This document shows, in pieces, positions 1-9,425 of a stretch of 64,000 nt of DNA (the stretch's first letter is position 1; every line of letters begins with the position of its first letter). The translations under genes were made by a program, and so were the position numbers. This DNA comes from Siculibacillus lacustris (GTDB lineage Bacteria > Pseudomonadota > Alphaproteobacteria > Rhizobiales > Ancalomicrobiaceae). The stretch lies in NCBI RefSeq assembly GCF_004328075.1, contig NZ_SJFN01000004.1, positions 62,001-126,000 of the forward strand. The letters run 5' to 3'. Under the pieces are notes generated by a model. That model did no database searches and had not been told where the DNA came from. It saw only the letters and a list, made by a program, of their open reading frames with translations.

Positions 1-408
1 CAGATCCTGGACGTAGGCGACCTCTTTGGCGGCGGCGAAGGGTTCGTCGCAGGCCTCGCACCGGGCGAGGCGGAACACCGCCTGACGGGTCAGGTCGGCC
101 TTGGTGGTCACGGCGAGTTCGAAGTCGGTCGACAGACGGATCGCGTCGGTCGGGCAGACCTCCTCGCAGCGGGCGCAAAAGATGCAGCGCCCGTAGTCGA
201 TCGACCAGGTGCGGGTGCCGGCGTCGGTGTCGGTGGCCATGGCGATGGCGTTGGGCGGACAGGCGACGGTGCAGGCGGCGCAGGCGATGCACTGTTCCGG
301 GTCGTGTTCCGGCTTGCCGCGGAAGTCCTTCTCCACGTGCAGTGGAGCGAAAGGATACTTCACCGTGGCTTCGCCGGTGCGGAAGATTTCCTTCAGGAGC
401 TTGAACAT
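1..408 (-). CDS. hyfH: Hydrogenase-4 ferredoxin subunit HyfH (3' part missing)
   Basis: This is a ferredoxin-type subunit that passes electrons to the [NiFe] hydrogenase module, related to HycF and NuoI. The window holds the first 136 residues and the rest lies beyond position 1. Two [4Fe-4S] motifs are visible, with Cys 40, 43, 46 and 50 and Cys 75, 78, 81 and 85. The N-terminus (MFKLLKEIFRTG) and the segment KYPFAPL fit the family. I chose the ATG at 408; an ATG at 416 is out of frame. The gene begins 10 nt after hyfG and continues the leftward hyf operon. Confidence 0.9.
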   Translation of the reverse strand, partial: MFKLLKEIFRTGEATVKYPFAPLHVEKDFRGKPEHDPEQCIACAACTVACPPNAIAMATDTDAGTRTWSIDYGRCIFCARCEEVCPTDAIRLSTDFELAVTTKADLTRQAVFRLARCEACDEPFAAAKEVAYVQDL

Positions 409-418
409 TCGCGCATCC

Positions 419-2134
419 TCACTTCAGCGGCGAGTCGGTACGGTCGCGGCAATAGCGTTCCATCTCCTTGTAGGGGACGGTCTTCTGTGTCGCCTTCTTG
501 ACGTCGACGACGGTCACGCGATCGGTGCAGGAGTAACAGGGGTCGATCGAGGCGACGATCAGCGGCGCGTCGGAGACCGTGTTGCCGCGCAGCATGTAGC
601 GCAGCACCGGCCAGTTGGCGTAGGTCGAGGCGCGGCAGCGCCAGCGCCAGAGCTTCTGGTTGTCGCCGGTCATCGACCAGTGGATGTCCTCGCCGCGCGG
701 CGCCTCCGTGAAGCCGAGGGCGAACTTGTAGGGCTGGTAGGTGAAGTCCTCGGTGAGGATCGGCCCGGCCGGGGTGTTCTCCAGCGCCTGCTCGATGATC
801 GACAGGCTGTCGAAGAACTCGGCGACGCGCACCAGGGTGCGCGAGAGGACGTCACAGCCCTCACCGACGTTGATGCCGAGATCGACCAGTCCGTAGCCGG
901 CGAAGGGATGCAGCACCCGGGTGTCGCGCTTGTGGCCCGAGCCGCGGACCAGCGGGCCGACCGGCGAATAGTCGCGGGCGATCTGCGGATCGAGGATGCC
1001 GACGCCCTTGACGCGGCCGTCGACGTTGGCGGTCGACAGCAGCATCTCGACGAGCCGGCCGACCTCGACGCGCAGCTCGCCGATGAGCTGGAGCGTGCGG
1101 GTCCGCTGTTCGCCGAGGATGTCGCGCCGCACGCCGCCGATCAGGTTGATCGCATAGGTCTTGCGGCTGCCGGTGAGCATTTCGGCGAGCGTCATCGACT
1201 TCTCGCGGACCCGGAAGAACTGCATGAAGCCGGTATCGAAGCCGACGAAGTGGCAGGCCAGCCCGAGGTTGAGGAGATGGCTGTGCAGCCGCTCGGTCTC
1301 GAGCAGGATGGTGCGGATCGCCTGGGCGCGTTGCGGTACGACGATGCCCAGCGCGTTCTCGACCGAGTTGGTGTAGGCGACCGAATGGGCGTAGCCGCAG
1401 ATGCCGCAGACGCGGTCGGCGAGGAAGGTGACCTCGTCGTAGCCCATGCGGGTCTCGGCGATCTTCTCCATGCCGCGGTGGACGTAGAACATCCGGTAGT
1501 CGGCGTCGATGATGTCCTCACCGTCGACGAACAGGCGGAAATGGCCGGGTTCGTCGGAGGTGATGTGCAGCGGCCCGAGCGGGATGACCGTGGTCTCCTG
1601 CTTGGAATCGTTGACGAAGGTGTAGGTCTCGTCGTCGCCGACCGGGTCCGGGCGCAGCCGGTAGTCCATGGCGTCCTTGCGCAGCGGATGGAGATCGGCC
1701 GGCCAGTCGTCGGGCAGCACCAAGCGGCGCTCGTCGGGCAGGCCGATCGGCTTCAGGCCGAACATGTCGCGGACTTCGCGCTCGCCCCAGACGCAGGCCG
1801 GGACCTTCGGCGTGACCGACGGGAACTCCTCCTTGCCTTCCGGCACGGCGGCGTGGACGACGACGTAGCCCTTCTCCTCGCCCTCCATCGACAGGACGTA
1901 GTAGAGGCCGAAGCTGCCGTTGAGCTTGCGCTCGTCGTTGCCGACCACCACCGACAGCCAGCCTTCGCGCTGGTAGTAGAGATAGGCGACGGCTTCCGGC
2001 AGTTGGTTCAGTTTGACCGTGATGGTCAGCTGGGTGTCGGTCTGCCAGGCTTCGTCGAGCACGGCGTGGGGCAGGGCCGCCTTGAGGGCCGCGAGGTGCG
2101 TGGCGCCGACCCGGATCTTGGACATGACGTTCAT
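419..2134 (-). CDS. hyfG: [NiFe]-hydrogenase large subunit HyfG (HycE-like)
   Basis: Catalytic large subunit of a group 4 membrane-bound hydrogenase, 571 aa. Residues about 1-165 form the NuoC-like 30-kDa domain and the rest is the NuoD/hydrogenase domain. The Ni ligands are visible as CGIC at 243-246 and DPCYSC at 531-536. After Arg539 there are 32 more residues ending in SPLK. In HycE the matching tail is removed by the HycI protease after the same Arg, so this protein is probably made as a precursor. No such protease gene is seen in the window. The start at 2134 has GGAG about 9 nt upstream; another Met lies three codons later. hyfF ends 28 nt upstream. Confidence 0.95.
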   Translation of the reverse strand: MNVMSKIRVGATHLAALKAALPHAVLDEAWQTDTQLTITVKLNQLPEAVAYLYYQREGWLSVVVGNDERKLNGSFGLYYVLSMEGEEKGYVVVHAAVPEGKEEFPSVTPKVPACVWGEREVRDMFGLKPIGLPDERRLVLPDDWPADLHPLRKDAMDYRLRPDPVGDDETYTFVNDSKQETTVIPLGPLHITSDEPGHFRLFVDGEDIIDADYRMFYVHRGMEKIAETRMGYDEVTFLADRVCGICGYAHSVAYTNSVENALGIVVPQRAQAIRTILLETERLHSHLLNLGLACHFVGFDTGFMQFFRVREKSMTLAEMLTGSRKTYAINLIGGVRRDILGEQRTRTLQLIGELRVEVGRLVEMLLSTANVDGRVKGVGILDPQIARDYSPVGPLVRGSGHKRDTRVLHPFAGYGLVDLGINVGEGCDVLSRTLVRVAEFFDSLSIIEQALENTPAGPILTEDFTYQPYKFALGFTEAPRGEDIHWSMTGDNQKLWRWRCRASTYANWPVLRYMLRGNTVSDAPLIVASIDPCYSCTDRVTVVDVKKATQKTVPYKEMERYCRDRTDSPLK

Positions 2135-2162
2135 GGAAGTTGTCTCCGTGGGAGGTCGGCGA

Positions 2163-3749
2163 TCACGACCGGGGCTCGGCGCGGGCGGGCGCGACGATCT
2201 CGGCGACCGGCGCAGGGTGTTGCCAGGGCGCGGCGAGGGGCACGGTGCGATCGCCGCCGATCACCACCGCGGTGGCCTGCTGGATCAGCCGCGACACCGG
2301 TTGCGGCACGGCGACGCCCATCACCAGGACCAGGACCAACAGCCCGGCCATCGGCACCAGCATCGACGGGCCGACGTCGCCCTTGACCATGGTGTCCGGG
2401 GCCTTGCCGAGCACCGAACCCGAGACGATGTGGATCAGCGCCGCGACGGTGATGGTGAACAGCAGGGCGGTGACGATCATCAGTCCCCAGTGGCCTTCCT
2501 GGACACCGGCCGAGAAGATCAGGAACTCGCTGACGAAGATGTTGAACGGCGGGAAGCCGGCCAACGCCAGGGCGCCGGCCATCATCAAGAGCCCGCTGAC
2601 CGGGGCGACGCGCAGCAGACCCTTGACCGACTTCAGATCGCGGGTGCCGTACTTGATCAGCACATTGCCCGAGCCGCAGAACAGCAGAGCCTTGCAGAAG
2701 GAGTGGTTGATCGCATGGAGCAGCGCCGCACCGATGCCGAGCGGACCGCCGATGCCGAGGCCGAGGACGATCAGGCCGAGATGCTCGACGCTGTGATAGG
2801 CGAGCTTCCGCTTCAGGTCGTGCTGGACATAGACCAGGAAGGCCGAGACCGCGACCGACAGGAAGCCGAGGGTGAGCAGCAGCGACTGGGAAAACTCCGG
2901 GCCGACCGCCTGCATGGTGATGACGTGATAGCGGATGATCACGAACAGCGCGCATTTGAGCAGCACGCCGGAGAGCAGCGCCGAGACCGGGCTCGGGGCT
3001 TCGGAATGGGCGTCGGGCAGCCAGGCGTGCATCGGGAACAGGCCGGCCTTGGTGCCGAAGCCGATCAGCACGAAGACGAAGGCGATCTTGACCAGGGTCG
3101 GATCGAGCAGCTTGGCGTTGGCGGCGAGCGTGGTCCAGTAGATCGCGCCGCCCGGCGCGGCCAGCACTTCGGCGCCGTTGGAGAAGGTCAGAATCGTGCC
3201 GTAGAGGCCGAAGGCGACGCCGACGGTGCAGATGATGACGTATTTCCACGCCGCCTCGAGGCTCGAGCGCTTGCCGTAGAGCCCGACCAGGAAGGCCGAA
3301 CCGAGGGTCGTCGCCTCGACCGCCACCCACATCATGACGATGTTGTTGGAGGTCACGGCGAGCAGCATGGTGAACACGAACAGATTGAAGAAGCCGTAGA
3401 AGATCTTGTGCTTTGCCGGCGTCAGTTCGCCGTGGGCGACCTCGTGGCGGACGTAGCCGAGGGCGTAGAGGCCGGTGAGGAAGCCGACGATGCCGATCAG
3501 GCTGACGAAGATCGCCGCCAGCGGGTCGACGTAGAGCCAGTTGCCGAGCGCCGTGACATCGTCGCCGGCCATGGTGCGGCCGACCACCAGGAGGGCGAGG
3601 ACGCCCACCGCGGAGATCGAGGCGACATGGACGATCTCGACGAATTTCGAGGAGGTCGGACCCGAGGGAGCGACCGCCACCGCGACCGCGGCCGCCAGCG
3701 GCACGGCGAGGAGGAGGAGAGGCAGGATCGAGGACACCATGGCGGTCAT
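2163..3749 (-). CDS. hyfF: Hydrogenase-4 antiporter-like subunit HyfF
   Basis: Polytopic membrane protein of 528 aa in the NuoN/NuoL/Mrp antiporter-like family, about the size of E. coli HyfF. It contains the conserved charged membrane motif around AGLFPMHAWLPDAHSEAPSP and a later Lys/His-rich stretch (HDLKRKLAYHSVEH). As a family such subunits are thought to couple hydrogenase electron flow to ion movement; the actual pumping here is inferred. The start ATG at 3749 overlaps the hyfE stop as ATGA, which implies translational coupling. A second Met at 3740 is possible. Confidence 0.93.
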   Translation of the reverse strand: MTAMVSSILPLLLLAVPLAAAVAVAVAPSGPTSSKFVEIVHVASISAVGVLALLVVGRTMAGDDVTALGNWLYVDPLAAIFVSLIGIVGFLTGLYALGYVRHEVAHGELTPAKHKIFYGFFNLFVFTMLLAVTSNNIVMMWVAVEATTLGSAFLVGLYGKRSSLEAAWKYVIICTVGVAFGLYGTILTFSNGAEVLAAPGGAIYWTTLAANAKLLDPTLVKIAFVFVLIGFGTKAGLFPMHAWLPDAHSEAPSPVSALLSGVLLKCALFVIIRYHVITMQAVGPEFSQSLLLTLGFLSVAVSAFLVYVQHDLKRKLAYHSVEHLGLIVLGLGIGGPLGIGAALLHAINHSFCKALLFCGSGNVLIKYGTRDLKSVKGLLRVAPVSGLLMMAGALALAGFPPFNIFVSEFLIFSAGVQEGHWGLMIVTALLFTITVAALIHIVSGSVLGKAPDTMVKGDVGPSMLVPMAGLLVLVLVMGVAVPQPVSRLIQQATAVVIGGDRTVPLAAPWQHPAPVAEIVAPARAEPRS

Positions 3750-4399
3750 CCCTTCAGGGTGGTGAGCTGGTCGGCGTCGAGCGTGCCGAAGGTGCGGTGG
3801 ATCTGCGTGGCGAGCACGGCCATGATCACCACGGCGAAGACGGCGTCGGTGGCGATCCCGACCTCGACCAGCTCGGGGGCTTTTGCCGCGAGCAGGGCGA
3901 GGGTGAGGTGCGAGCCGTTCTCCATCAGGCAGTAGCCGAAGACCTGCTTGAGGATGTTGCGCTGGGTGACGATCGCCGCGAGCCCGAGGAAGAAGTGGGC
4001 GAGCGAGACGGCGAGCGCCGGCTTGATCGCCGCCACCGCCGGCAGGGCGACGCCGGAGACCACGGCGAAGCACAGCACCACCACCACCGCGGCGAGCAGC
4101 ACCGACACCGCCGGCGAGATCCGTTCACCCGAGCCGAGCTTGGGATCGTCGAGCCTGCCGAACATGCGGACCATCATCACCGGCACCAGGACGACCTTGG
4201 TGACGAAGGAGGTGGCGGCCCAGGCGTAGAGTTCGTGGGAGCCGACGGTGCCGGCCAGGGTCACGAAGACCCCGACCAGAACCAGCGACTGGAGCGCGTA
4301 GAACATCGCCGAACGGGTCGGACGACGGGCGATGATCACCAGCAGCGAGGTGACGATCAGCAGGCCGGCGAGGCCGTTGACGATCTGAAATCCGGACAT
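3746..4399 (-). CDS. hyfE: Hydrogenase-4 membrane subunit HyfE (NuoK-like)
   Basis: Membrane protein of 217 aa with several hydrophobic helices, in the HyfE family whose C-terminal half resembles NuoK. It is nearly identical in length to E. coli HyfE. The motif QVFGYCLMENGSHLTLALLA is characteristic. It lies between hyfD (11-nt gap) and hyfF (4-nt overlap), the same order as in enteric hyf operons. Enteric FHL-1 (hyc) lacks this subunit, so its presence supports a Hyf-type (FHL-2) complex. Confidence 0.93.
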   Translation of the reverse strand: MSGFQIVNGLAGLLIVTSLLVIIARRPTRSAMFYALQSLVLVGVFVTLAGTVGSHELYAWAATSFVTKVVLVPVMMVRMFGRLDDPKLGSGERISPAVSVLLAAVVVVLCFAVVSGVALPAVAAIKPALAVSLAHFFLGLAAIVTQRNILKQVFGYCLMENGSHLTLALLAAKAPELVEVGIATDAVFAVVIMAVLATQIHRTFGTLDADQLTTLKG

Positions 4400-4410
4400 C
4401 GTCTCTCTCC

Positions 4411-5850
4411 TCAACCGAGCCAGGCGGTGGCGACGAAGCTCGAGCAGACCGCCATGACGATCAGCACGATCAACACGAGGCGCATCGAGGCGGGCAGCGG
4501 CGCGGCGGCCGCCATGGTCTCCGACGGCTTGCCGGGAACCGACCAGCCGACCCACTTCAGGAACCAGGCGAAGGACCCGACCGACTCGAGCAGGGCCACC
4601 ACCACCAGGATCATCAGCGCCGGGTGGGCGTCGGCGACCCGGAAGCCGCCGGCGAAGATTGCGAATTTGGAGAAGAAGCCGGAGAAGGGCGGCACGCCGG
4701 TGATCGCCAGCGCGGCGACCGTGAAGCCGATGCCGATCACCGGGCTCTTGGCGAGGATGCCGCGCAGCACCGGCAGCATGCGGGTGCCGGCGGTGTAGCT
4801 GAGCGAACCGGCGATCAGGAAGAACAGGGTCTTGGCGAAGGCGTGGTTGAAGATGTGGGCGATCGCACCCTTGAAGGCGAGGTCCGAGCCGAACACCGAC
4901 AGCGACAGGCCGAGGAAGATGTAGGCGAGCTGGGTGATGGTCGAATAGGCGAGGAGCCGCTTCAGATCGGCCTGCGGCAGGTACATGACGAAGCCGTAGA
5001 CCAGCGTCACCACCGCCATGATCGTGCCGACCCAGCCGACGATCTCCGGCGTGCCGCCGGACGACATCAGGGCACGGGCGAAGATGTAGACGCCGACCTT
5101 GACCATCGAAGCAGCATGGAGATAGGCGGAGACCGGGGTCGGCGCCTCCATGGCGTCGGGCAGCCACATGTGGAACGGCAGTTGCGCCGACTTGCCCCAG
5201 GCGGCGACCAGGATCGCCAGCATCACCACCGTCTTGGCGCCGGTGGGCAGCTGGGCGATCGCCGACAGCGAGAAGGTGCCGGTGTCGAGGAACAGCACGC
5301 TGGCCGCGACGTAGAGGCCGATCGAGGCGATGTGGGTGATGATCAGCGCCTTCAGCGCCGAGGCCAGCGCCTTGGGCTTCTCGTAGTAGCCGATCAGGGC
5401 CCAGGAACAGGCGCCGGTGATCTCGAAGAACACCAACTGGCCGACCAGGGTCGAGGTGAACACCAGACCGGCCATTGCGCCGATGAACACCAGGAGGAAG
5501 GCCCAGAAGCGGCGACGGCCGATGTCGGCGTGTTCGCGGTTGCCGACGTCGAAGTAGCCGCCGGAATAGATCGCGACGAGGAAGCCGATGGCGACCACCG
5601 CCACGGCGACCAGCACCGAGACGGTGTCGACGGCGAAGCCGACGATCTCGACGTCGCCGAGAGTGATGAAGGCACGTTCGGTGGCGACCTTGCCGCCGGC
5701 GGCGAAGCCGTAGGCGAGGTAGAGCACCGAAAGCAGGGCCAGGCCGGCGAAGAAACGGCAGATGCTCTTGGCCGCGGGCTGCGGCGCGAGGGCGATCAGC
5801 ACCGCCCCGAGCACGGGTAGAAGGATGGTCGCGAGTGCGAGGTCGATCAT
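4411..5850 (-). CDS. hyfD: Hydrogenase-4 antiporter-like subunit HyfD
   Basis: A 479-aa polytopic protein of the NuoL/Mrp antiporter-like family, matching the usual HyfD length. The conserved segment SAQLPFHMWLPDAMEAPTP is present and is followed by the charged HDLKR-type helix in the form QADLKRLLAYST. It is the second of three antiporter-like subunits in this operon (HyfB, HyfD, HyfF). The ATG at 5850 starts MIDLALATILLPVLG. The gap to hyfC is 19 nt. Confidence 0.93.
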   Translation of the reverse strand: MIDLALATILLPVLGAVLIALAPQPAAKSICRFFAGLALLSVLYLAYGFAAGGKVATERAFITLGDVEIVGFAVDTVSVLVAVAVVAIGFLVAIYSGGYFDVGNREHADIGRRRFWAFLLVFIGAMAGLVFTSTLVGQLVFFEITGACSWALIGYYEKPKALASALKALIITHIASIGLYVAASVLFLDTGTFSLSAIAQLPTGAKTVVMLAILVAAWGKSAQLPFHMWLPDAMEAPTPVSAYLHAASMVKVGVYIFARALMSSGGTPEIVGWVGTIMAVVTLVYGFVMYLPQADLKRLLAYSTITQLAYIFLGLSLSVFGSDLAFKGAIAHIFNHAFAKTLFFLIAGSLSYTAGTRMLPVLRGILAKSPVIGIGFTVAALAITGVPPFSGFFSKFAIFAGGFRVADAHPALMILVVVALLESVGSFAWFLKWVGWSVPGKPSETMAAAAPLPASMRLVLIVLIVMAVCSSFVATAWLG

Positions 5851-5869
5851 GGGTCTCTCCCGTCGCGGC

Positions 5870-6808
5870 TCACAGGCCGGCCAGATAGAAGACGAAGGCG
5901 AGGGAGGCGACGCCGACGCCGAGCCAGCTGTGGCGCGGAGTCAGGCGGAACCGGGCCCGGGCGACGCTGTTTTCGACGATGCCGACCGCGAAGAAGATCG
6001 CGACGACCTTGACGACGAAGACCACGAAGGCGAGGGCGAGGGCGGGCAGGCTGGTGTCGGCGGCGTTGCCGAAGGGCAGGAACACGCCGATGAACCACGC
6101 CACCACGAGCAGCTGCTTCAGCGACATCGACCACTTGATCAGCGCCAGCGACGGCCCGGAGTATTCGGTGAGCGGGCCTTCCTGGAGTTCCTGTTCGGCC
6201 TCGGCCATGTCGTAGGGCAGCTTGCCCAGTTCGACGTAGCAGGCGAAGGCGAAGGCGCAGCCCGCCAGCAGCGTCGCGGCGGCGGAGTGCATCCGTCCGT
6301 CGGCGACCGCCGCACCGATCTCACCGAGATTGGTCGAGCCGGCCAGCAGCGCCGCGACGAACAGCGACAGGAGCATCACCGGTTCGACCAGGACGCCGAG
6401 GGTCAGTTCGCGGCTGGCGCCGACCCCGGCGAAGGACGAACCGCTGTCGATGCCCGAGAGGGCGAAGAAGAAGCGGGCGAGGGCGAACAGATAGATCGTG
6501 GTGATCAGGTCGCCGATCGCCGGGATCGGGGTGGCGCGGGTCAGGATCGGCGTCCCCATGGCCACCACCATCAGGGCGGCGGGCATGACGATCGGCATGA
6601 TCTTGAACACGAAACCCGAGGCCGGCGGCCGGAGGTCCTGGCGTTTCATCAGTTTGAACAGGTCGCGGTAGTCCTGGAGCGGACCGGGACCGTGACGGGT
6701 GTGCATCTTGGCGCGCAGGACGCGCATGAAGCCGGAGACGAGGGGGGCCGCGGCGACGAGGACGAGAACCTGGACGACGGCGACGAGGAGCTGGGCGAAG
6801 CTGGGCAT
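5870..6808 (-). CDS. hyfC: Hydrogenase-4 membrane anchor HyfC (NuoH/HycD-like)
   Basis: A 312-aa integral membrane subunit related to NuoH and HycD that anchors the hydrogenase peripheral arm to the membrane. The family loops RAKMHTRHGPGPLQDYRDL and ELGKLPYDMAEAEQEL, which carry conserved acidic residues, are both present. The start ATG at 6808 gives MPSFAQLLVAVVQ. It lies 11 nt downstream of hyfB and 19 nt upstream of hyfD. Confidence 0.93.
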   Translation of the reverse strand: MPSFAQLLVAVVQVLVLVAAAPLVSGFMRVLRAKMHTRHGPGPLQDYRDLFKLMKRQDLRPPASGFVFKIMPIVMPAALMVVAMGTPILTRATPIPAIGDLITTIYLFALARFFFALSGIDSGSSFAGVGASRELTLGVLVEPVMLLSLFVAALLAGSTNLGEIGAAVADGRMHSAAATLLAGCAFAFACYVELGKLPYDMAEAEQELQEGPLTEYSGPSLALIKWSMSLKQLLVVAWFIGVFLPFGNAADTSLPALALAFVVFVVKVVAIFFAVGIVENSVARARFRLTPRHSWLGVGVASLAFVFYLAGL

Positions 6809-6819
6809 GGGCGGGGCTC

Positions 6820-8835
6820 CTATCGAAGGGTCACGAGCAGGAGAGCGACCAGCGCCGCGACGATGTAGAGGCAGTAGATGCGGAAGTCGCCGCCCTGGAT
6901 GATCTGGCTGCGGCGGCCGAAGCGCGCGACGGCGTCCTCGACCGGGGCGACCAGGGAGCGGTCGAACAGGGATTCGGACCGACGCGCCCGGCAGACGAAG
7001 CCGTCGAAGCCGTGGCCGAGGTCGGCCGCGGCGCCGTCGGCGCTGCGGCGGATGGCGTAGAGAGGCGCGAAGAACATGCGGATCGGTTGGGCGAAGGATC
7101 CGGCCGAGACGGTCATGTGACCGTCGGGCAGGTAGCCGCAGGCCCAGGGCGCCGCGGTGGTGCGCGGGATGCGGCGACCGACGGCGAAGACCGCGGCGAG
7201 CAGCATCGGCAGAGCGGCGAGGCCGAGGAGCAGGAGGGCGATCAGCGGCGTCGAGAGGACGGCGCGGCCGGCATCGCCGGGCAGGAGGATCGCGCCGTCG
7301 GCGAAGGTGACGGCGGGCAGATGCAGGGTCGCCGCGGCGACCGAGCCGAGCACCGGCGCGACCAGCGGGGCGGCGAGGCCGAGGGCGACGCAGGCCGCGG
7401 CGAGGAGCAGCATGGCGGCGACCATGGTCGCCGGCACTTCGCGGGCCTCGGCCGCATGATGGCTGCGGGGCGCGCCGGAGAAGATCACGCCATAGGCCTT
7501 GACGAAGCACATCACCGCCAGGGCGCCGGTCAGCGCCAGCAGGGTGGCGGCGATCGGGGTCGAGAAGCGGACCAGGAAGGTGCCGTCGAAGGCCGCCGCG
7601 AACAGCGCCTGGTAGGTGTACCACTCGGAGACGAAGCCGTTGAGCGGCGGGATCGCCGAGATCGCCAGAGCGCCGACGAGGAAGCTCAGCGAGGTCCAGG
7701 GCATGGTCTTCGCGAGACCGCCCATCTCCTCCATGTCCTTGGTGTGCATCCGGTAGATCACCGAACCGGCACCGAGGAACAGGAGGCCCTTGAACACCGC
7801 GTGATTGACGAGGTGATAGAGGCCGGCCATCAGGCCGAGGACCGCGACCAGCGGCTGGCCGGAGGCCAGCCCGATCATGCCGGTGCCGACGCCGAGCAGG
7901 ATGATCCCGACGTTCTCGACCGAGTGATAGGCGAGGAGCTTCTTGATGTCGTGTTCGGCGAGCGCATAGACGACGCCGAGCACCGAGGAGATCGCTCCGA
8001 GGGCGAGAACCAGCAGGCCCCACCAGACGACGCCGCCACCGAGCAGGTCGATCGCGACCTTGACGATGCCGAACACGCCGATCTTGATCATCACGCCGGA
8101 CATCAGCGCCGAGGCGTGCGACGGGGCGGCGGGATGAGCGCGCGGCAGCCAGATGTGCAGCGGGATCATGCCGGCCTTGGCGCCGAAGCCGACCAGGCCG
8201 AGCAGGAAGGCGACCGAAGCGGCGGTGCCCTGCAGCGGATGAGCGCGGAAGGCGGCGAAGTCGAAGGATCCGGCGGCATCGGCCATCAGGTAGAAGGCGG
8301 CCATGATCGCCACCGACCCGGCATGGGCCACCAGGAAGTAGAGGAAGCCCGCCGAGACCGCCTCGTCGTCCTGGTCGAAGATCACCAGGAAGTAGGAGGC
8401 GAGCGACATCATCTCGAAGAAGACGAGGAACCAGAAGGCGTTGTCGGCGACCACGACCAGGATCATCGAGGCGATGAACAGGTTCATGAAGAAGCCCATC
8501 GGGCCGACGCCGCGACCGGCGTATTCGCGGACATAGGCCAGCGAATAGAGCGAGGCGACCAGCGCGAGGCCCGAGATCACCGCGACCATCAGGCCGGACA
8601 GCGGGTCGAGACGGAGCACGAAGCGGGCGAAGGGCATCGGTCCGACGACGTCGAGAACCGCGACCGGACCGGTGAGCGCGGCGAGACCGGCGGCGAGGCC
8701 GGCGGCCCCGGCGAGGCCGCCGGCGAGGCCGGCGAGCCGGATCGCGGTGGCTTCATGGCGCGCGGCGAGCAGCGAGGCGAAGGCGCCGACCACCGAAATC
8801 GCCAGCGAGGTCAGGAGTAGAGCGAAGGGGTTCAT
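6820..8835 (-). CDS. hyfB: Hydrogenase-4 antiporter-like subunit HyfB
   Basis: A 671-aa polytopic membrane protein, the largest antiporter-like subunit (HycC/NuoL relatives), about the length of E. coli HyfB. The signature FGAKAGMIPLHIWLPRAHPA and the following HDIKKLLAYHSVENVG are present. The ATG at 8835 overlaps the hyfA TGA as ATGA. With HyfD and HyfF it would give the complex three putative ion-translocating modules. Confidence 0.94.
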   Translation of the reverse strand: MNPFALLLTSLAISVVGAFASLLAARHEATAIRLAGLAGGLAGAAGLAAGLAALTGPVAVLDVVGPMPFARFVLRLDPLSGLMVAVISGLALVASLYSLAYVREYAGRGVGPMGFFMNLFIASMILVVVADNAFWFLVFFEMMSLASYFLVIFDQDDEAVSAGFLYFLVAHAGSVAIMAAFYLMADAAGSFDFAAFRAHPLQGTAASVAFLLGLVGFGAKAGMIPLHIWLPRAHPAAPSHASALMSGVMIKIGVFGIVKVAIDLLGGGVVWWGLLVLALGAISSVLGVVYALAEHDIKKLLAYHSVENVGIILLGVGTGMIGLASGQPLVAVLGLMAGLYHLVNHAVFKGLLFLGAGSVIYRMHTKDMEEMGGLAKTMPWTSLSFLVGALAISAIPPLNGFVSEWYTYQALFAAAFDGTFLVRFSTPIAATLLALTGALAVMCFVKAYGVIFSGAPRSHHAAEAREVPATMVAAMLLLAAACVALGLAAPLVAPVLGSVAAATLHLPAVTFADGAILLPGDAGRAVLSTPLIALLLLGLAALPMLLAAVFAVGRRIPRTTAAPWACGYLPDGHMTVSAGSFAQPIRMFFAPLYAIRRSADGAAADLGHGFDGFVCRARRSESLFDRSLVAPVEDAVARFGRRSQIIQGGDFRIYCLYIVAALVALLLVTLR

Positions 8836-9425
8836 GGATTTTCGTGCTCCCCGGTGGAGACGAGAGGCAGGGACGGGCCCACCGCGACCGCGGCGAGCTG
8901 CCGCCGCAGGTCGGCGGAGCGGTCGAGATCGTCGCCGCCGACGAGATGCAGGGCGTCGGTCGGACAGGCGCGGATGCAGGCGGGGCCTTCGGGAAGGAAG
9001 TCGCAGAGGTCGCACTTGACCGCGACCGAGCGCACCCCGAGGTCCCAGGCGAGGATCGGGTCGAGCGCCGCCGAGTGGGTCGGCATCGGCACTTTCAGGC
9101 CGCCGACCCCGGAGATCGCCGTGCCCGAGGGCGTGATCGCCCCGAAGGGGCAGGCCAGCGCACACATCTTGCAGCCGATGCAGCGCTTCTCGTCGAGGCG
9201 GACCGAGCCGGCCTCGATGCGGATCGCCTCGACCGGGCAGACCCGGGCGCAGGGCGCATCCTCGCAGTGGTGGCAGGCGATCGGCGCCGAACTCTCGAAG
9301 GTGCGCGTCACCGTGAGGCGGGGCGCCGTCTGCGAGCCGTGGCGCTCGTGCACCGCGCTGCAGGCGGCCATGCAGGTATTGCAGCCGATACACCGTCTGG
9401 GTTCCGCAATCACGAAGCGGTTCAT
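8832..9425 (-). CDS. hyfA: Hydrogenase-4 four-cluster ferredoxin HyfA
   Basis: A 197-aa polyferredoxin, first gene of the hyf operon. Four [4Fe-4S] motifs are visible: Cys 12/15/18/22, Cys 51/54/59/63, Cys 82/85/88/92 and Cys 138/141/150/154. By homology with HyfA/HycB it relays electrons from formate dehydrogenase to the membrane hydrogenase. A strong ribosome site (GGAGGTGA) precedes the ATG at 9425. The first residues (MNRFVIAEP) closely match the divergent ferredoxin at 10051, so the two are paralogues. Confidence 0.93.
   Translation of the reverse strand: MNRFVIAEPRRCIGCNTCMAACSAVHERHGSQTAPRLTVTRTFESSAPIACHHCEDAPCARVCPVEAIRIEAGSVRLDEKRCIGCKMCALACPFGAITPSGTAISGVGGLKVPMPTHSAALDPILAWDLGVRSVAVKCDLCDFLPEGPACIRACPTDALHLVGGDDLDRSADLRRQLAAVAVGPSLPLVSTGEHENP

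Noticed and set aside
209-2386. Long open frame antisense to hyfG
   Set aside because: It lies opposite a well-conserved hydrogenase gene; its low-complexity Arg/Asp/Gly composition is what GC-rich third-position bias gives on the other strand.
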